Positions 1 through 8,668 of a DNA stretch of 64,000 bases are shown piece by piece (the first letter of the stretch is position 1; every line of letters starts with the position of its first letter). Location of the stretch: positions 8,680,001-8,744,000 of the forward strand of contig CP108521.1 in NCBI GenBank assembly GCA_035999765.1, in the 5' to 3' direction. Both the position numbers and the translations under genes were made by a program. Origin of the DNA: Streptomyces sp. NBC_01231. Lineage in GTDB: Bacteria; Actinomycetota; Actinomycetes; Streptomycetales; Streptomycetaceae. The notes beneath the pieces were generated by a model. It made no database searches. It saw nothing but the letters and a program-made list of their open reading frames with translations, and had not been told where the DNA came from.

Positions 1-1529
1 CCGTCGTGGCCCTCGTCGGACCCAACGGCGCCGGCAAGACCACACTGCTGCGGCTGATCTCCGGCGAGCTGAAACCGCACGGCGGGACCGTCACCGTCAC
101 CGGCGGCCTCGGCGTGATGCGGCAGTTCGTGGGCTCCGTACGGGACGAGACGACCGTACGGGACCTGCTCGTGTCGGTGGCGCCGCCCCGCGTCCGCGAG
201 GCCGCGCGCGCCGTCGACCAGGCCGAACACGGCATCATGACCGTCGACGACGAGGCCGCCCAGATGAGGTACGCGCAGGCCCTCTCCGACTGGGCCGAGG
301 CGCGCGGATACGAGTCCGAGACGCTGTGGGACATGTGCACCACGGCCGCGCTCGGGATGCCGTACGACAAGGCGCAGTGGCGTCAGGTGCGCACGCTGTC
401 CGGCGGTGAGCAGAAGCGGCTGGTGCTGGAGGCGCTGCTGCGCGGCACCGACGAGGTGCTGCTGCTCGACGAGCCCGACAACTATCTGGACGTGCCCGGC
501 AAGCGCTGGCTGGAGGAGCGGCTGAAGGAGACCCGCAAGACGGTCCTGTTCGTCTCCCACGACCGCGAGCTCCTCGCCCGCGCCGCCGAGAAGATCGTCT
601 CCGTCGAGCCCAGCCCCGCGGGCGCCGACGCCTGGGTGCACGGCGGCGGCTTCGCCACCTACCACGAGGCCCGCCGCGAACGTTTCGCCCGCTTCGAGGA
701 GCTGCGCCGCCGCTGGGACGAGAAGCACGCCCAGTTGAAGAAGCTGGTGCTCAGCCTCCGCCAGGCGGCCTCCATCAGCCATGAGCTGGCCTCCCGCTAC
801 CAGGCCGCCCAGACCCGCCTGCGCAAGTTCGAGGAGGCGGGGCCGCCGCCGGAGCCGCCGCGCGAGCAGGACATCACGATGCGCCTGAAGGGCGGCCGGA
901 CCGGAGTGCGGGCCGTCACCTGCGAGGAACTCGAACTCACCGGCCTGATGACCCCCTTCGACCTGGAGGTCTTCTACGGAGAGCGGGTCGCCGTCCTCGG
1001 TTCCAACGGCTCCGGCAAGTCGCACTTCCTGCGGCTGCTGGCCGGCGACACCGTGGCGCACACCGGCCGGTGGAAGCTGGGCGCCCGCGTGGTGCCCGGG
1101 CACTTCGCCCAGACGCACGCGCACCCGGAGCTGGAGGGCCGTACGCTCCTCGACATCCTGTGGAAGGAGCACGCCCAGGACCGGGGCGCGGCCATGTCCC
1201 GGCTGCGCCGCTACGAGCTGACCAACCAGGCCGAGCAGGCCTTCGAGCGGCTCTCCGGAGGCCAGCAGGCCCGCTTCCAGATCCTGCTCCTCGAGCTCCA
1301 GGGCGTCACCGCCCTGCTGCTCGACGAGCCGACCGACAACCTCGACCTGGAGTCCGCCGAAGCCCTTCAGGAGGGTCTGGAGGCCTTCGACGGCACGGTC
1401 CTCGCCGTCACCCACGACCGCTGGTTCGCCCGTTCCTTCGACCGCTTCCTGGTGTTCGGCAGCGACGGCCGGGTCCGCGAGACGGCGGAGCCCGTGTGGG
1501 ACGAACGACGCGTCGAAAGGGCCCGGTAA
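1..1529 (+). CDS. ABC-F family ATPase (5' end outside window)
   Basis: The gene enters the window already in its first nucleotide-binding domain, so only about 508 residues are visible and a few tens of N-terminal residues are missing. Two ABC cassettes are present: Walker A GPNGAGKTT at the very start, signature LSGGEQKR and Walker B LLLDEPDNYLD in the first; GSNGSGKS, LSGGQQAR and LLLDEPTDNLD in the second. A charged linker rich in Arg, Glu and Lys separates them, and there are no membrane segments. This is the ABC-F layout: soluble ATPases acting on the ribosome, some conferring antibiotic resistance by ribosome protection. The linker alone does not say whether this is a resistance or a housekeeping member. 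The open frame ends at a TAA inside a hairpin. Confidence 0.93.
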   Translation, partial: VVALVGPNGAGKTTLLRLISGELKPHGGTVTVTGGLGVMRQFVGSVRDETTVRDLLVSVAPPRVREAARAVDQAEHGIMTVDDEAAQMRYAQALSDWAEARGYESETLWDMCTTAALGMPYDKAQWRQVRTLSGGEQKRLVLEALLRGTDEVLLLDEPDNYLDVPGKRWLEERLKETRKTVLFVSHDRELLARAAEKIVSVEPSPAGADAWVHGGGFATYHEARRERFARFEELRRRWDEKHAQLKKLVLSLRQAASISHELASRYQAAQTRLRKFEEAGPPPEPPREQDITMRLKGGRTGVRAVTCEELELTGLMTPFDLEVFYGERVAVLGSNGSGKSHFLRLLAGDTVAHTGRWKLGARVVPGHFAQTHAHPELEGRTLLDILWKEHAQDRGAAMSRLRRYELTNQAEQAFERLSGGQQARFQILLLELQGVTALLLDEPTDNLDLESAEALQEGLEAFDGTVLAVTHDRWFARSFDRFLVFGSDGRVRETAEPVWDERRVERAR

Positions 1530-1548
1530 CCCGCAGGTCACCGGGCCC
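1519..1548 (+). terminator. Hairpin over the ABC-F stop codon
   Basis: GGGCCCGGT and ACCGGGCCC form a perfect 9-bp stem with a 12-nt loop that spans the TAA stop. There is no U tract, as is usual in Streptomyces. It lies between convergent genes and probably ends ABC-F transcription. Confidence 0.6.
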
Positions 1549-1611
1549 GGCCCGACACATGGCGGGCCTGTCACGAGCACGTCGGGCTTACGTCCCGCGC
1601 GCGTCGTGGGC

Positions 1612-2727
1612 CTACTTCCAGCGCAGCAGGGCGCCCATTCCGCCCACCGGCGTCTCCGTCTCCTCGGCCGCCGGGGCCGGGGTCACCGAGAGCACGAGGG
1701 CGCCCGTCGCGACCGCCGACCGGATCAGCGCGTCGTCCGCGCGGGCCGACCAGGAGTGCTGCTCGCCGAGGATCTTCAGATCCGTCCGGCGCATCGCCAA
1801 CTGGTCCGGTTCCTCGCCGATCCACACCTCCCGGTGCGCGTCGGGGCCGTCCGGGCGCATCAGCAGCTCCTCGATTCGGTGCTCACGCGCCGCCTCGACC
1901 AGCGCGGGCACGCCCTCCACCGCTCCGGCGCGGCCGTCCTCGCCGGGTTCGCGGGAGGCCAGGAACCGCTCCAGCTCACGCTCGGCCCGCTGCCGTACGT
2001 GCGCGACGCGGGCCTGTTCCACGTCCTCGTCCAGCAGCCTGCTGCCGGCACCGTGCGGAGCCTCCACGACCAGGTCGCGCAGCCGCTTGGGTAGCCGGTC
2101 GTGCACGGCCCGCTGCTCCCGGTCGTCACCCACCAGGACCACGAGGTCGGCGTGGGTCTCCTCCTGACAGACGGCGAGCGCGTCCGCGATCTCGGCCGCG
2201 TTGTGCTCCCAGGTGTTCTCCACCCGGAGCTGGAAGTGCCGCTCCGACCAGTCCGCCGAGCTCGTACGGTGTATGGGGTACTGGCGGCCGGTGACCGTGC
2301 CCGCGTCCTGCCGGCCGAGGCCGGCCCGCAGCTCGAAGTCGGCGCCCTTGCGGTCGACGTACGCCACCACGCAGACCGGGTCCTCGCCGGCCAGCTCCAG
2401 CAGCGGAGCGGTGTGCGGCAGCGGCGCCCACAGCGCACGGTCGCCGTCCGGGGCCCGGGTCAGCGGCGGATCCAGGACCACCTCTCCGGCCCGTGCGAAC
2501 AAAGCCCGCCCATGCGGTTCGGAGGAGTGCTTCAGCTCCTCCAGTGCCTCCCGCACGGCCCGGCACGTCTCCTCGTCGGCGCCCTGCCGGGACAGCTCCC
2601 GGGACAGCGCCACGGCCGTCAGATGTCGTTCATGGGCCGTGTCCTCCGTATGCCGGGAGGTGCTGACGTAGACGGAGGCCCAGGGGCCCGGATGTTCGTA
2701 GAGTGGATGTAGAAAGGCGAGATCCAT
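1612..2727 (-). CDS. baeRF/Vms1-Ankzf1-like family protein
   Basis: A soluble protein of 371 residues starting MDLAFLHPLYEHPGPWASVY. Its length, N-terminus and charged C-terminal half match the actinobacterial proteins annotated as bacterial/archaeal eRF1-like (baeRF) or Vms1/Ankzf1-type peptidyl-tRNA hydrolases. That group is defined by an eRF1-like fold and has mostly been studied in eukaryotes (ribosome rescue); the activity of this bacterial branch is inferred. The start at 2727 has a GGGAGA ribosome-binding site, and upstream in-frame codons read into the divergent gene. It is convergent with the ABC-F gene and divergent from the DUF6158 gene, so it is probably monocistronic. Confidence 0.7.
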   Translation of the reverse strand: MDLAFLHPLYEHPGPWASVYVSTSRHTEDTAHERHLTAVALSRELSRQGADEETCRAVREALEELKHSSEPHGRALFARAGEVVLDPPLTRAPDGDRALWAPLPHTAPLLELAGEDPVCVVAYVDRKGADFELRAGLGRQDAGTVTGRQYPIHRTSSADWSERHFQLRVENTWEHNAAEIADALAVCQEETHADLVVLVGDDREQRAVHDRLPKRLRDLVVEAPHGAGSRLLDEDVEQARVAHVRQRAERELERFLASREPGEDGRAGAVEGVPALVEAAREHRIEELLMRPDGPDAHREVWIGEEPDQLAMRRTDLKILGEQHSWSARADDALIRSAVATGALVLSVTPAPAAEETETPVGGMGALLRWK

Positions 2728-2784
2728 CGTTCTCTCCCGGATTCCGCTCGGGGGTAGTGCGTGCCGGGCGGGTACCCGAACCGT

Positions 2785-3063
2785 ATGAACGAACACGACG
2801 AGCGGGGCCCCACAATGACCGGAGTCGAACCCAGCCAGCTGGACGACCAACAGCTCATGAAGGAGCTGGAGACCATCCACCGCACGCGGCACGACACACT
2901 GCTGTACGCCTCGAACGACGCGCTGCGGGCGCACAACGACCGCATGGCGCAGCTCGAGGGCGAGTTCCTGCGCCGCAACCCGAACCGCCCGGTGGCCGCG
3001 GGCCGCACCCGCGAAGGCGCACGGGAACGCGGAAGCGGGGAGTCGGCGACTCCCCGCTCCTGA
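2785..3063 (+). CDS. DUF6158 family small protein
   Basis: A small, hydrophilic, helical protein with the core QLDDQQLMKELETIHRTRHD and a later EGEFLRRNP block. I recognise this as the DUF6158 family, common in Streptomyces and of unknown function. No signal peptide, cysteine pair or membrane segment is visible. The start is uncertain: ATG at 2785 follows a GGGCGGG stretch, but an in-frame ATG at 2815 (MTGVEP) matches the family N-terminus better. The last codons lie in a terminator-like hairpin. Confidence 0.7.
   Translation: MNEHDERGPTMTGVEPSQLDDQQLMKELETIHRTRHDTLLYASNDALRAHNDRMAQLEGEFLRRNPNRPVAAGRTREGARERGSGESATPRS
3035..3057. terminator. Bidirectional hairpin between convergent genes
   Basis: GCGGGGAGTC and GACTCCCCGC form a perfect 10-bp stem with a 3-nt loop, within the last codons of the DUF6158 gene and 68 bp past the catalase stop. 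It is likely shared by both convergent genes. Confidence 0.7.
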
Positions 3064-3125
3064 ACCCTTCGGAAATCCCTCGGCCTGATCGTTTGCCCAG
3101 ACCTATGGCCCGGTCGGCCCGTCGG

Positions 3126-5257
3126 TCAGCGACGTACCGGCGGCCGGTTCCAGTGCCGGTGCGCGGCCACGGCCGCCACGAACTCCCGGGTGAACTCCTC
3201 GCTCGCGGCACCCGGCGAGGTGTCCGACACCACGCCCTGGTCGGCGACCACCCGGTGGAACTCGGTGGACAGGTGCAGCCCCTCCGGTTCCAGCGCCGAC
3301 AGGATCCCGACGCCCGAGCCGATCGCGCCGACCGGCTTGCCGTGCCGATAGGCGTCCCGGACGAAGCGCATCGCGTCCGGATCGGCGGTCGTCCCCGGTG
3401 TGCCCACCGGCCCGCCCGGCAGCAGGACGGCGTCGTACAGCACCGAGGCCACGGTGGGCAGCGCACGGTCGACCGTGTACCGCTCGCCGTCGGCGCCCGC
3501 CACCGTGCCGTCCGTGGCCGCCAGCGCCTCCACGATCGCCCCTTCGGCCGCCAGCACCTCCCGGACGGACGCCACCTGTTCGGGGTCGACGCCGTCGGTG
3601 ACCAGGACCGCGATCTGCCGGGTGCGGATCGAACCGTCGCCCCGCACCTGCTCCAGGCTGAGGGCGGGAGACGCCCCCTTGGACGCGCTGACCTTCTCGG
3701 TCGGCTCCGGCACCCCGACACCGGCCGCCACCTTGGCCGCCAACTCGCCGTCGACCTTGGCAAGTTGCTCGACCGTGCGGGTGCGGACCGTCATCGCGTC
3801 GACCTTGCCGAGCTCGAAGGGGAAGGCGTCCACGATGTGCTGCTTCTCCCAGTCCGCCATGCTGTTCCAGAACAGCGCGGGCTGACTGTAGTGGTCCTGG
3901 AAGCTCGGGCTGCGCCGCCGGATCTTGTGTCCGTCGACGCGTTCCGCGTAGTGCGTGTACGCCGACCCGTCCGCACCGGCGTGGGCCGGGCAGCCGCCGC
4001 CGAGCGAGTTCGGGAAGTAGTTCGTGCCCCGGTGGATCGCGCTCTGGTGGTAGCCGTCGCGCTGGTTGGTCCGCACCGGCGCCACCGGACGGTTCACGGG
4101 CAGCTGGGCGAAGTTGGGGCCGCCCAGCCGGATCAACTGGGTGTCCAGGTAGGAGAAGTTGCGGGCCTGCAGCAGTGGGTCGTTGGTGAAGTCGATCCCG
4201 GGGACGACGTTGGCGGTGTGGAAGGCGACCTGCTCGGTCTCCGCGAAGAAGTTCTCCGGGTTGCGGTCCAGCACCATCCGGCCGATCGGCCGGATGGGCA
4301 CCTGCTCCTCCGGGATGAGCTTCGTGGCGTCGAGCAGATCGAAGTCGAAGGCGAACTCGTCCTCCTCCGGCACGAGTTGGACACCCAGCTCCCACTCCGG
4401 GTACTCGCCCGCCTCGATCGCGTCCCACAGGTCACCCCGGTTGAAGTCCGGATTGCGGCCCTGGCACTCCTGCGCCTCGTCCCACACCAGCGAGTGCACA
4501 CCGAGGCGCGGCTTCCAGTGGAACTTGACGAACGTGCCGCGGCCCTCGGCGTTCACGAACCGGAAGGTGTGCACACCGAAGCCCTGCATCATGCGGTAGC
4601 TGCGGGGGATCGCCCGGTCCGACATCAGCCACATGATCGCGTGCAGCGTCTCCGGCTGGAGCGACACGAAGTCCCACAGGGTGTCGTGCGCGGAGGCACC
4701 GGTCGGGATGTCGTTGTGCGGTTCGGGCTTCACCGCGTGCACGAAGTCGGGGAACTTGATGCCGTCCTGGATGAAGAAGACCGGGAAGTTGTTCCCGACC
4801 AGGTCGTAGTTCCCCTCCGACGTGTAGAACTTGGTCGCGAAGCCGCGCACGTCCCGCACGGTGTCCGCCGAGCCCTTCGGCCCCTGCACCGTCGAGAACC
4901 GCACGAACACCGGGGTCCGCACCGCCGGATCCTGGAGGAACGCGGCACGGGTGAACTCCGCGCACGACTCGTACGGTTCGAAGTAGCCGTAGGCGCCCGC
5001 GCCCCGGGCGTGCACCACCCTCCCCCACTGCCTCAAAGGCGTGGGGGGACCCCCACCGGGATCCGCTCGTGGTCGAAGCGGGTGAGCTTCTCCCGGAAGT
5101 GGAAGTCCTCCATCAGCGTCGGCCCGCGTTCGCCGGCGCTCAGCGAGTCGTCGGTGTGGTCTACCTCCACGCCTTGGTCGGTGGTGAGCGGTCCGGCGGT
5201 GGGGTCGTCCGCGTGGAACGACTCGCGCTGTCGCTGCTTGTGGTCGGCCGGGTCCAT
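3126..5257 (-). pseudogene. katE: Large-subunit (clade 2) catalase, frame broken near the N-terminus
   Basis: The gene encodes a haem catalase (2 H2O2 to O2 and water) of the HPII/KatE type. A core catalase domain is followed by a class I glutaminase-like C-terminal domain (roughly the last 160 residues, IAVLVTDGV...LLPGGPVGTPG). The N-terminal part runs from ATG 5257 through RFDHERIP and then hits TGA at 5033-5035. The main part (VVHARGAGAYGYF onward) is in another frame and opens only with a TTG at 5036. Between HERIP and RVVHARG, where homologues have one or two residues, lies a 35-nt palindromic insert, so the distal histidine segment is cut from its N-terminal arm. The start overlaps the PfpI stop by one base (TGATG), so the genes were coupled. 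Translation from TTG 5036 would lack the N-terminal arm; activity is doubtful. Confidence 0.85.
5019..5055. repeat. Short palindromic insert in the catalase gene
   Basis: On the plus strand it begins CCTCCCCCACTGCCTC, continues AAAGGCGTGGGGGGACCCCCA, and can fold on itself through CCCCCAC/GTGGGGG and TGCCT/AGGCG arms. It resembles the short CCTCCCCC...GGGGGACCCCCA elements scattered in many Streptomyces genomes, usually between genes. Here it sits inside coding sequence and shifts the frame. Confidence 0.7.
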
Positions 5258-5799
5258 CAGGCGGCCTCCTCGGCGAACACGTCCAGGAACGCCTCGCAGA
5301 ACGCCTTGAGGTCGTCCGGCCTACGGCTGGTGACCAGCTTGTTGGAGCCGTGGTCGCAGATCTTCACCTGCTCGTTCACCCAGGTGCCGCCCGCGTTGCG
5401 GATGTCCGTCCGCAGACTCGGCCAGGAGGTCAGCACCCGGCCCCGGACGACGTCCGCCTCGACGAGCGTCCAGGGGGCGTGACAGATCGCTGCCACCGGC
5501 AGGCCCCGCTCGAAGAAGTCCCGGACGAACGCCACGGCCTTCTCGTCCATCCGCAGGAAGTCCGGATTGGCCACGCCGCCCGGCAGGACCAGCCCGCCGA
5601 AGGAGTCGGCCGACGTCTCGCCCACCACCTCGTCCACGGGGAACGTGTCCGCCTTGTCGAGGTGCTCGAAGGCCTGGATCCGGCCCGCCTTCGTCGAGAC
5701 GAGCACCGGTTCGTGGCCCGCGTCCTTCGCCGCCTGCCACGGATCGGTGAGCTCGATCTGCTCGACACCTTCGGGTGCCGTCAGGAACGCAATGCGCAT
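5257..5799 (-). CDS. DJ-1/PfpI family type 1 glutamine amidotransferase-like protein
   Basis: A protein of 180 residues with the DJ-1/PfpI fold. Nucleophile-elbow cysteine C106 sits in AICHAPW, with a GGLVLPGG glycine loop about 35 residues earlier and an acidic residue near the N-terminus (E18-type position). Members are cysteine hydrolases, glyoxalases or deglycases and are often stress induced; the substrate cannot be read from sequence. The stop overlaps the catalase ATG by one base, suggesting one oxidative-stress operon with this gene first. Start at 5799 is the only ATG giving the full beta-strand MRIAFLTA. Confidence 0.85.
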   Translation of the reverse strand: MRIAFLTAPEGVEQIELTDPWQAAKDAGHEPVLVSTKAGRIQAFEHLDKADTFPVDEVVGETSADSFGGLVLPGGVANPDFLRMDEKAVAFVRDFFERGLPVAAICHAPWTLVEADVVRGRVLTSWPSLRTDIRNAGGTWVNEQVKICDHGSNKLVTSRRPDDLKAFCEAFLDVFAEEAA

Positions 5800-5805
5800 G
5801 ATGGT

Positions 5806-6051
5806 TCAACGCCCTTTCCTGAAAAGCTTCTTGGGGCGCGGCGCCCGCCAGCGGGCCTCGTCGCTCGCGCCCTTCTTCCTTGCCCTGGCCGCACGGCGAC
5901 AGCGCAGCAGCTCCTCGCCGTACGGCAGCAGCACACAGACGCCGATCGCGGCGCCGATACCGGCGAGATTGCCGGGCGACAGCGGCCGCCGACGCGGTAC
6001 CAGCCGCCAGGCGTCCGGGTCGTCCCGGCCGCCTCGCAGCAGCGACTTCAA
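5806..6051 (-). CDS. Small basic protein with one hydrophobic segment
   Basis: An unrecognised 81-residue protein. It has one moderately hydrophobic stretch (GNLAGIGAAIGVCVLLPYG, about residues 27-45) flanked by Arg/Lys-rich ends, so it could be a single-pass membrane protein. The likely start is TTG at 6051, overlapping the TGA of the CBS-domain gene (TTGA) and preceded by GGGAG, which argues for coupled translation. It is followed within 7 bp by the PfpI gene. Function unknown. Confidence 0.5.
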   Translation of the reverse strand: MKSLLRGGRDDPDAWRLVPRRRPLSPGNLAGIGAAIGVCVLLPYGEELLRCRRAARARKKGASDEARWRAPRPKKLFRKGR

Positions 6052-6500
6052 AGAATCTCCCGCCCATCGCCGCCGCGCTCCTCGCCCGGCTCGGCCCGGC
6101 TGATGTCGGCGAGCGTCGAGTCCGGGTCCTGCGCCTCGGCGAGGTCACCGAGGCTCACCACACCGACCGGCAGCCCGTCCTCGACCACCGGCAGCCGTCG
6201 CACGGCATGCGCCCGCATCAGCGCGACCGCCGCCGACACCGGGTCGTCGGGGGCCACCAGCACCGGGTCGGGCGTGCACACGGCCTGGGCGCTCACGGTC
6301 AGCGGATCCGCACCGTCGGCGACGGCGCGGACCGCGATGTCCCGGTCCGTGAGCACGCCGACGACGTGCTGCCCGTCGGCCACCAGGACGTCGCCGATGT
6401 TCTGGGCGCGCATCAGCTGCGCCGCCTCGACCAGCGAGGCGTCCGGGCGGACGGCGACCACGCCGGCCGTCATCACGTCCTTCACGAACTCGGCCGTCAT
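6048..6500 (-). CDS. CBS-domain pair protein
   Basis: A 150-residue protein made almost entirely of two CBS repeats: VKDVMTAGVVAVRPDASLVEA followed by GVLTDRDIAVR, then a second VCTPDPVLVAPDDPVSAA followed by PVGVVSLGDLAEA. Tandem CBS domains bind adenosyl nucleotides and act as energy or redox sensors, or regulate partners. The acidic tail carries no catalytic domain. The ATG at 6500 overlaps the TGA of the DUF2795 gene, and its own stop overlaps the next start, so three genes form a tightly coupled operon. Confidence 0.88.
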   Translation of the reverse strand: MTAEFVKDVMTAGVVAVRPDASLVEAAQLMRAQNIGDVLVADGQHVVGVLTDRDIAVRAVADGADPLTVSAQAVCTPDPVLVAPDDPVSAAVALMRAHAVRRLPVVEDGLPVGVVSLGDLAEAQDPDSTLADISRAEPGEERGGDGREIL

Positions 6501-6898
6501 TGCCGGTCTCCCTCCGGGGCGGTGCCCGGCCCACGGGTCAGCGCCCGCGCGAGTTCCTCGAGATTGGAGTGGCGCTCCTTGCGCGGCATCCGACCCATGG
6601 CCTCGATGAGGGCGTCGGGCGCGTTCTCCTGGCGCAGGACGTGCGCCAGGTCGCCGGTGCTCGCGGGGAACGAGTGGCGGCCCAGGTGACGGGCCAGCTC
6701 CAGCCGGACCGCTTCCAGCGACGCCCCGGCGCGCGGTGCCACCGGCCCGCCCGCGATCTCCGGATCGTCGTCGGCGGTCGGTTCGGGGTCGTTCCACTCC
6801 TCGGCCCTGGTGGGGTGCCCGGACCGCAGCAGACCCTGCAGTTCGTGCTTCATCTCGTCGTCACGGTGGCGGCTCAGCCGGTCGCTGCCTCGCTGCAT
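6497..6898 (-). CDS. DUF2795 domain protein
   Basis: A hydrophilic protein of 133 residues starting MQRGSDRLSRHRDDEMKHEL. The C-terminal half (LELARHLGRHSFPASTGDLA followed by AMGRMPRKERHSNLEELARAL) matches DUF2795, a small helical domain frequent in Streptomyces. Function is unknown; the fold suggests a nucleic-acid or protein-binding module. The start at 6898 has an ideal GGAGG site 7 nt upstream; codons further upstream belong to the leader. It heads the CBS/small-protein/PfpI/catalase run. Confidence 0.75.
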   Translation of the reverse strand: MQRGSDRLSRHRDDEMKHELQGLLRSGHPTRAEEWNDPEPTADDDPEIAGGPVAPRAGASLEAVRLELARHLGRHSFPASTGDLAHVLRQENAPDALIEAMGRMPRKERHSNLEELARALTRGPGTAPEGDRQ

Positions 6899-7027
6899 GT
6901 CTCCCTCCACATCTTCGGGGTCCGCACCGCGTACCCGAGGACCGCGGGCCGACACGGGGTTTGCGCCCCCGATGCCGGGAGACCCGGCTCGGACCCCCCG
7001 CGCACATTTCCTGCAGAAGGACAGGCC

Positions 7028-7204
7028 ATGGCGTTGCTCGCTGTGATGATTCCGCTCCTCATGCTCGGCGTGATGCTGGCTCTGGGCCGCTACGAGGAGG
7101 TGCTGCTGCCCGGGGACGAGGCCGACCGGTACGAACCGGCCGCCGCCCCGCCCGCGGTGCCTGTCGGACGAGGGAAAGGAGTTCAGTCGGCTCTACCGTC
7201 TTGA
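7028..7204 (+). CDS. Small membrane protein
   Basis: A 58-residue product beginning with a strongly hydrophobic helix (MALLAVMIPLLMLGVMLALG), then an acidic/Pro-Ala tail. It resembles short Streptomyces single-pass proteins of unknown role. AAGGA lies 8 nt before the ATG. Sequence from about 7170 onward looks less gene-like and an IS110 remnant follows, so the original C-terminus may have been replaced. It is divergent from the DUF2795 operon with 129 bp between the starts, which must hold both promoters. Confidence 0.6.
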   Translation: MALLAVMIPLLMLGVMLALGRYEEVLLPGDEADRYEPAAAPPAVPVGRGKGVQSALPS

Positions 7205-7418
7205 TCGGGTTGATCGAGCCATTCGTAGGGTTGGGTCGCCCAGGGGTGCTGGGTGTGGCTATCAGTCGGCTGCCGTCTCGTGGCTTGCCTCGCTTCGCCG
7301 CCGGCACCCCACGACGACTCGGCCGCCGATTAGGAAGTGCGAACAAGTCGCTGCGTAGAGCAATGCCGGCGAGGTCGTCCGTGGCACGAACAGCACGAAC
7401 ACACACCTCAGGAGCACG

Positions 7419-8160
7419 ATGAGCCGGATATGGGCGGGGATCGATAGCGGCAAGGGCCACCATCACGGCCTCGCCCTGGATACCGAGGGCAAGACGCTGC
7501 TGTCGCGGCGGGCCGCCAACGACGAGCCCGAGCTGCTGAAACTGATCGGTGACGTCCTCGACCTGGCCGACGGCCGCCCGGTCACCTGGGCCATCGACAT
7601 GACCGGCGGGGAACCCGCGCTGTTGCTGGCCCTGCTGGTCAGCCACGGCCAGGAAGTCCTCTACATGCCCGGCCGGCTGGTGAACCGGGCCTCCGACGGC
7701 TACCGCGGCGAGGGCAAGACCGACGCCCGCGACGCCTACGTCATCGCCGACCAGGCCAGAATGCGCCGCGACCTGCGGCCCATCCGCCCCGGCGACGAAG
7801 CCGCCATCGAGCTCAAGCTGCTGACCGGACGCCGGGCCGACCTGGTCGGGGACCGCACCCGCGCAGTGAACCGCCTGCGCGGCACCCTGCTGAGCATGTT
7901 CCCCGCCCTGGAGCGGGCCCTGGAAGTCACCAACACCGGGCCTCTTCGGCTGCTGACGGGCTACCAGACCCCAGCCGGGATCCGCCGCGCCGGGATCTCG
8001 CGGCTGACCACCTGGCTGGCCAACCGCAGGGTCCGCAACGCGAGATCCCTGGCCGAGGCCGCGGTCGAGGCCGCCGAGCGCCAGCACACCGCCGTCCCCG
8101 GGGAGAAGACCATCGCGAAGCTGGTCCACACCCTGGCCGAGGAGGTGATGGCCCTCAATC
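7419..8160 (+). pseudogene. IS110-family transposase, truncated
   Basis: The N-terminal DEDD (RuvC-like) catalytic half of an IS110 transposase: MSRIWAGIDSGKGHHHGLAL with the first Asp, then TWAIDMTGGEPALLLALL, and the KTDARDAYVIADQARM block with the late acidic residues. About 247 residues are recognisable, ending at AEEVMALNQ. The C-terminal transposase_20 helix-hairpin-helix half with its serine motif is missing, although the frame stays open as nonsense. An AGGAG site precedes ATG 7419. IS110 elements lack long terminal repeats, so the left border (somewhere in 7170-7400) cannot be placed. Not mobile by itself. Confidence 0.88.
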
Positions 8161-8668
8161 AGCGGGGCGGTGACCTGGGGACTGAACTTTTTTCTGCGCA
8201 GCTGTGGTCGGCGTTTTGCGCATCGATCTGTTCAGTGCGCAGATTCCTCTTCGTCGTGGTACCGATGATGCTGATCGACAAGCTCGGCGCTGCTGCTGCG
8301 CTGGTACGGCTACTCGCCCAATCCCCATCGCCTGGTGATGCTGGCCCGGGACCGCGTCTGCCTGACTGCCTCGCCTCGCCGCGCACTGTCGCCCACCACA
8401 GCATCCGACTTCCGCCCCATCGCGGAGTTCTCCTTCGACGAGGCCCGTATCGAGGCCGAGGCGGGCCAGCCGCGCGGGTTCGCCACCTTCAGGATCCGCT
8501 TCGCCGACGGTTCCTGGCTGGAGCTCGGCCGCCTGGGCGAGCCGGAGGACGCGGACTGCATGACTGGTGCCTCGACGAGAATGAACGCGCCCTTGTCGTA
8601 GGACATGCCGGTCGCCCCCCCCCCACGGGCCGAGGCCTGCCGTTGAGCCGGACCTCGGCCGTGGCGCG
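8161..8668. other. Unassigned segment with a gene remnant
   Basis: No intact gene. A plus-strand frame from 8275 to 8601 reads ALLLRWYGYSPNPHRLVMLA and then FSFDEARIEAEAGQPRGFAT followed by FRIRFADGSWLELGRLGEP. It has coding-like third positions but no proper start, so it looks like the C-terminal remnant of an unidentified protein. ACTGAAC (8181-8187) and GTTCAGT (8230-8236) are an inverted pair beside two CTGCGCA/TGCGCAG words at the IS110 junction. A run of ten C lies at 8615-8624. Confidence 0.4.

Noticed and set aside
2101..2712. Plus-strand frame opposite the baeRF gene
   Set aside because: It is the mirror of a strong coding frame in high-GC DNA, with a Val/Gly/Arg-rich composition and no motif.
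2703..5309. 868-codon plus-strand frame opposite the catalase
   Set aside because: A shadow frame of the catalase gene. Its composition (His, Arg, Val, Asp repeats) is typical of antisense reading in GC-rich DNA.
8615..8624. Run of ten C as a phase-variable tract
   Set aside because: It lies between the gene remnant and the regulator stop, outside coding sequence and any promoter, so no switching role is apparent.
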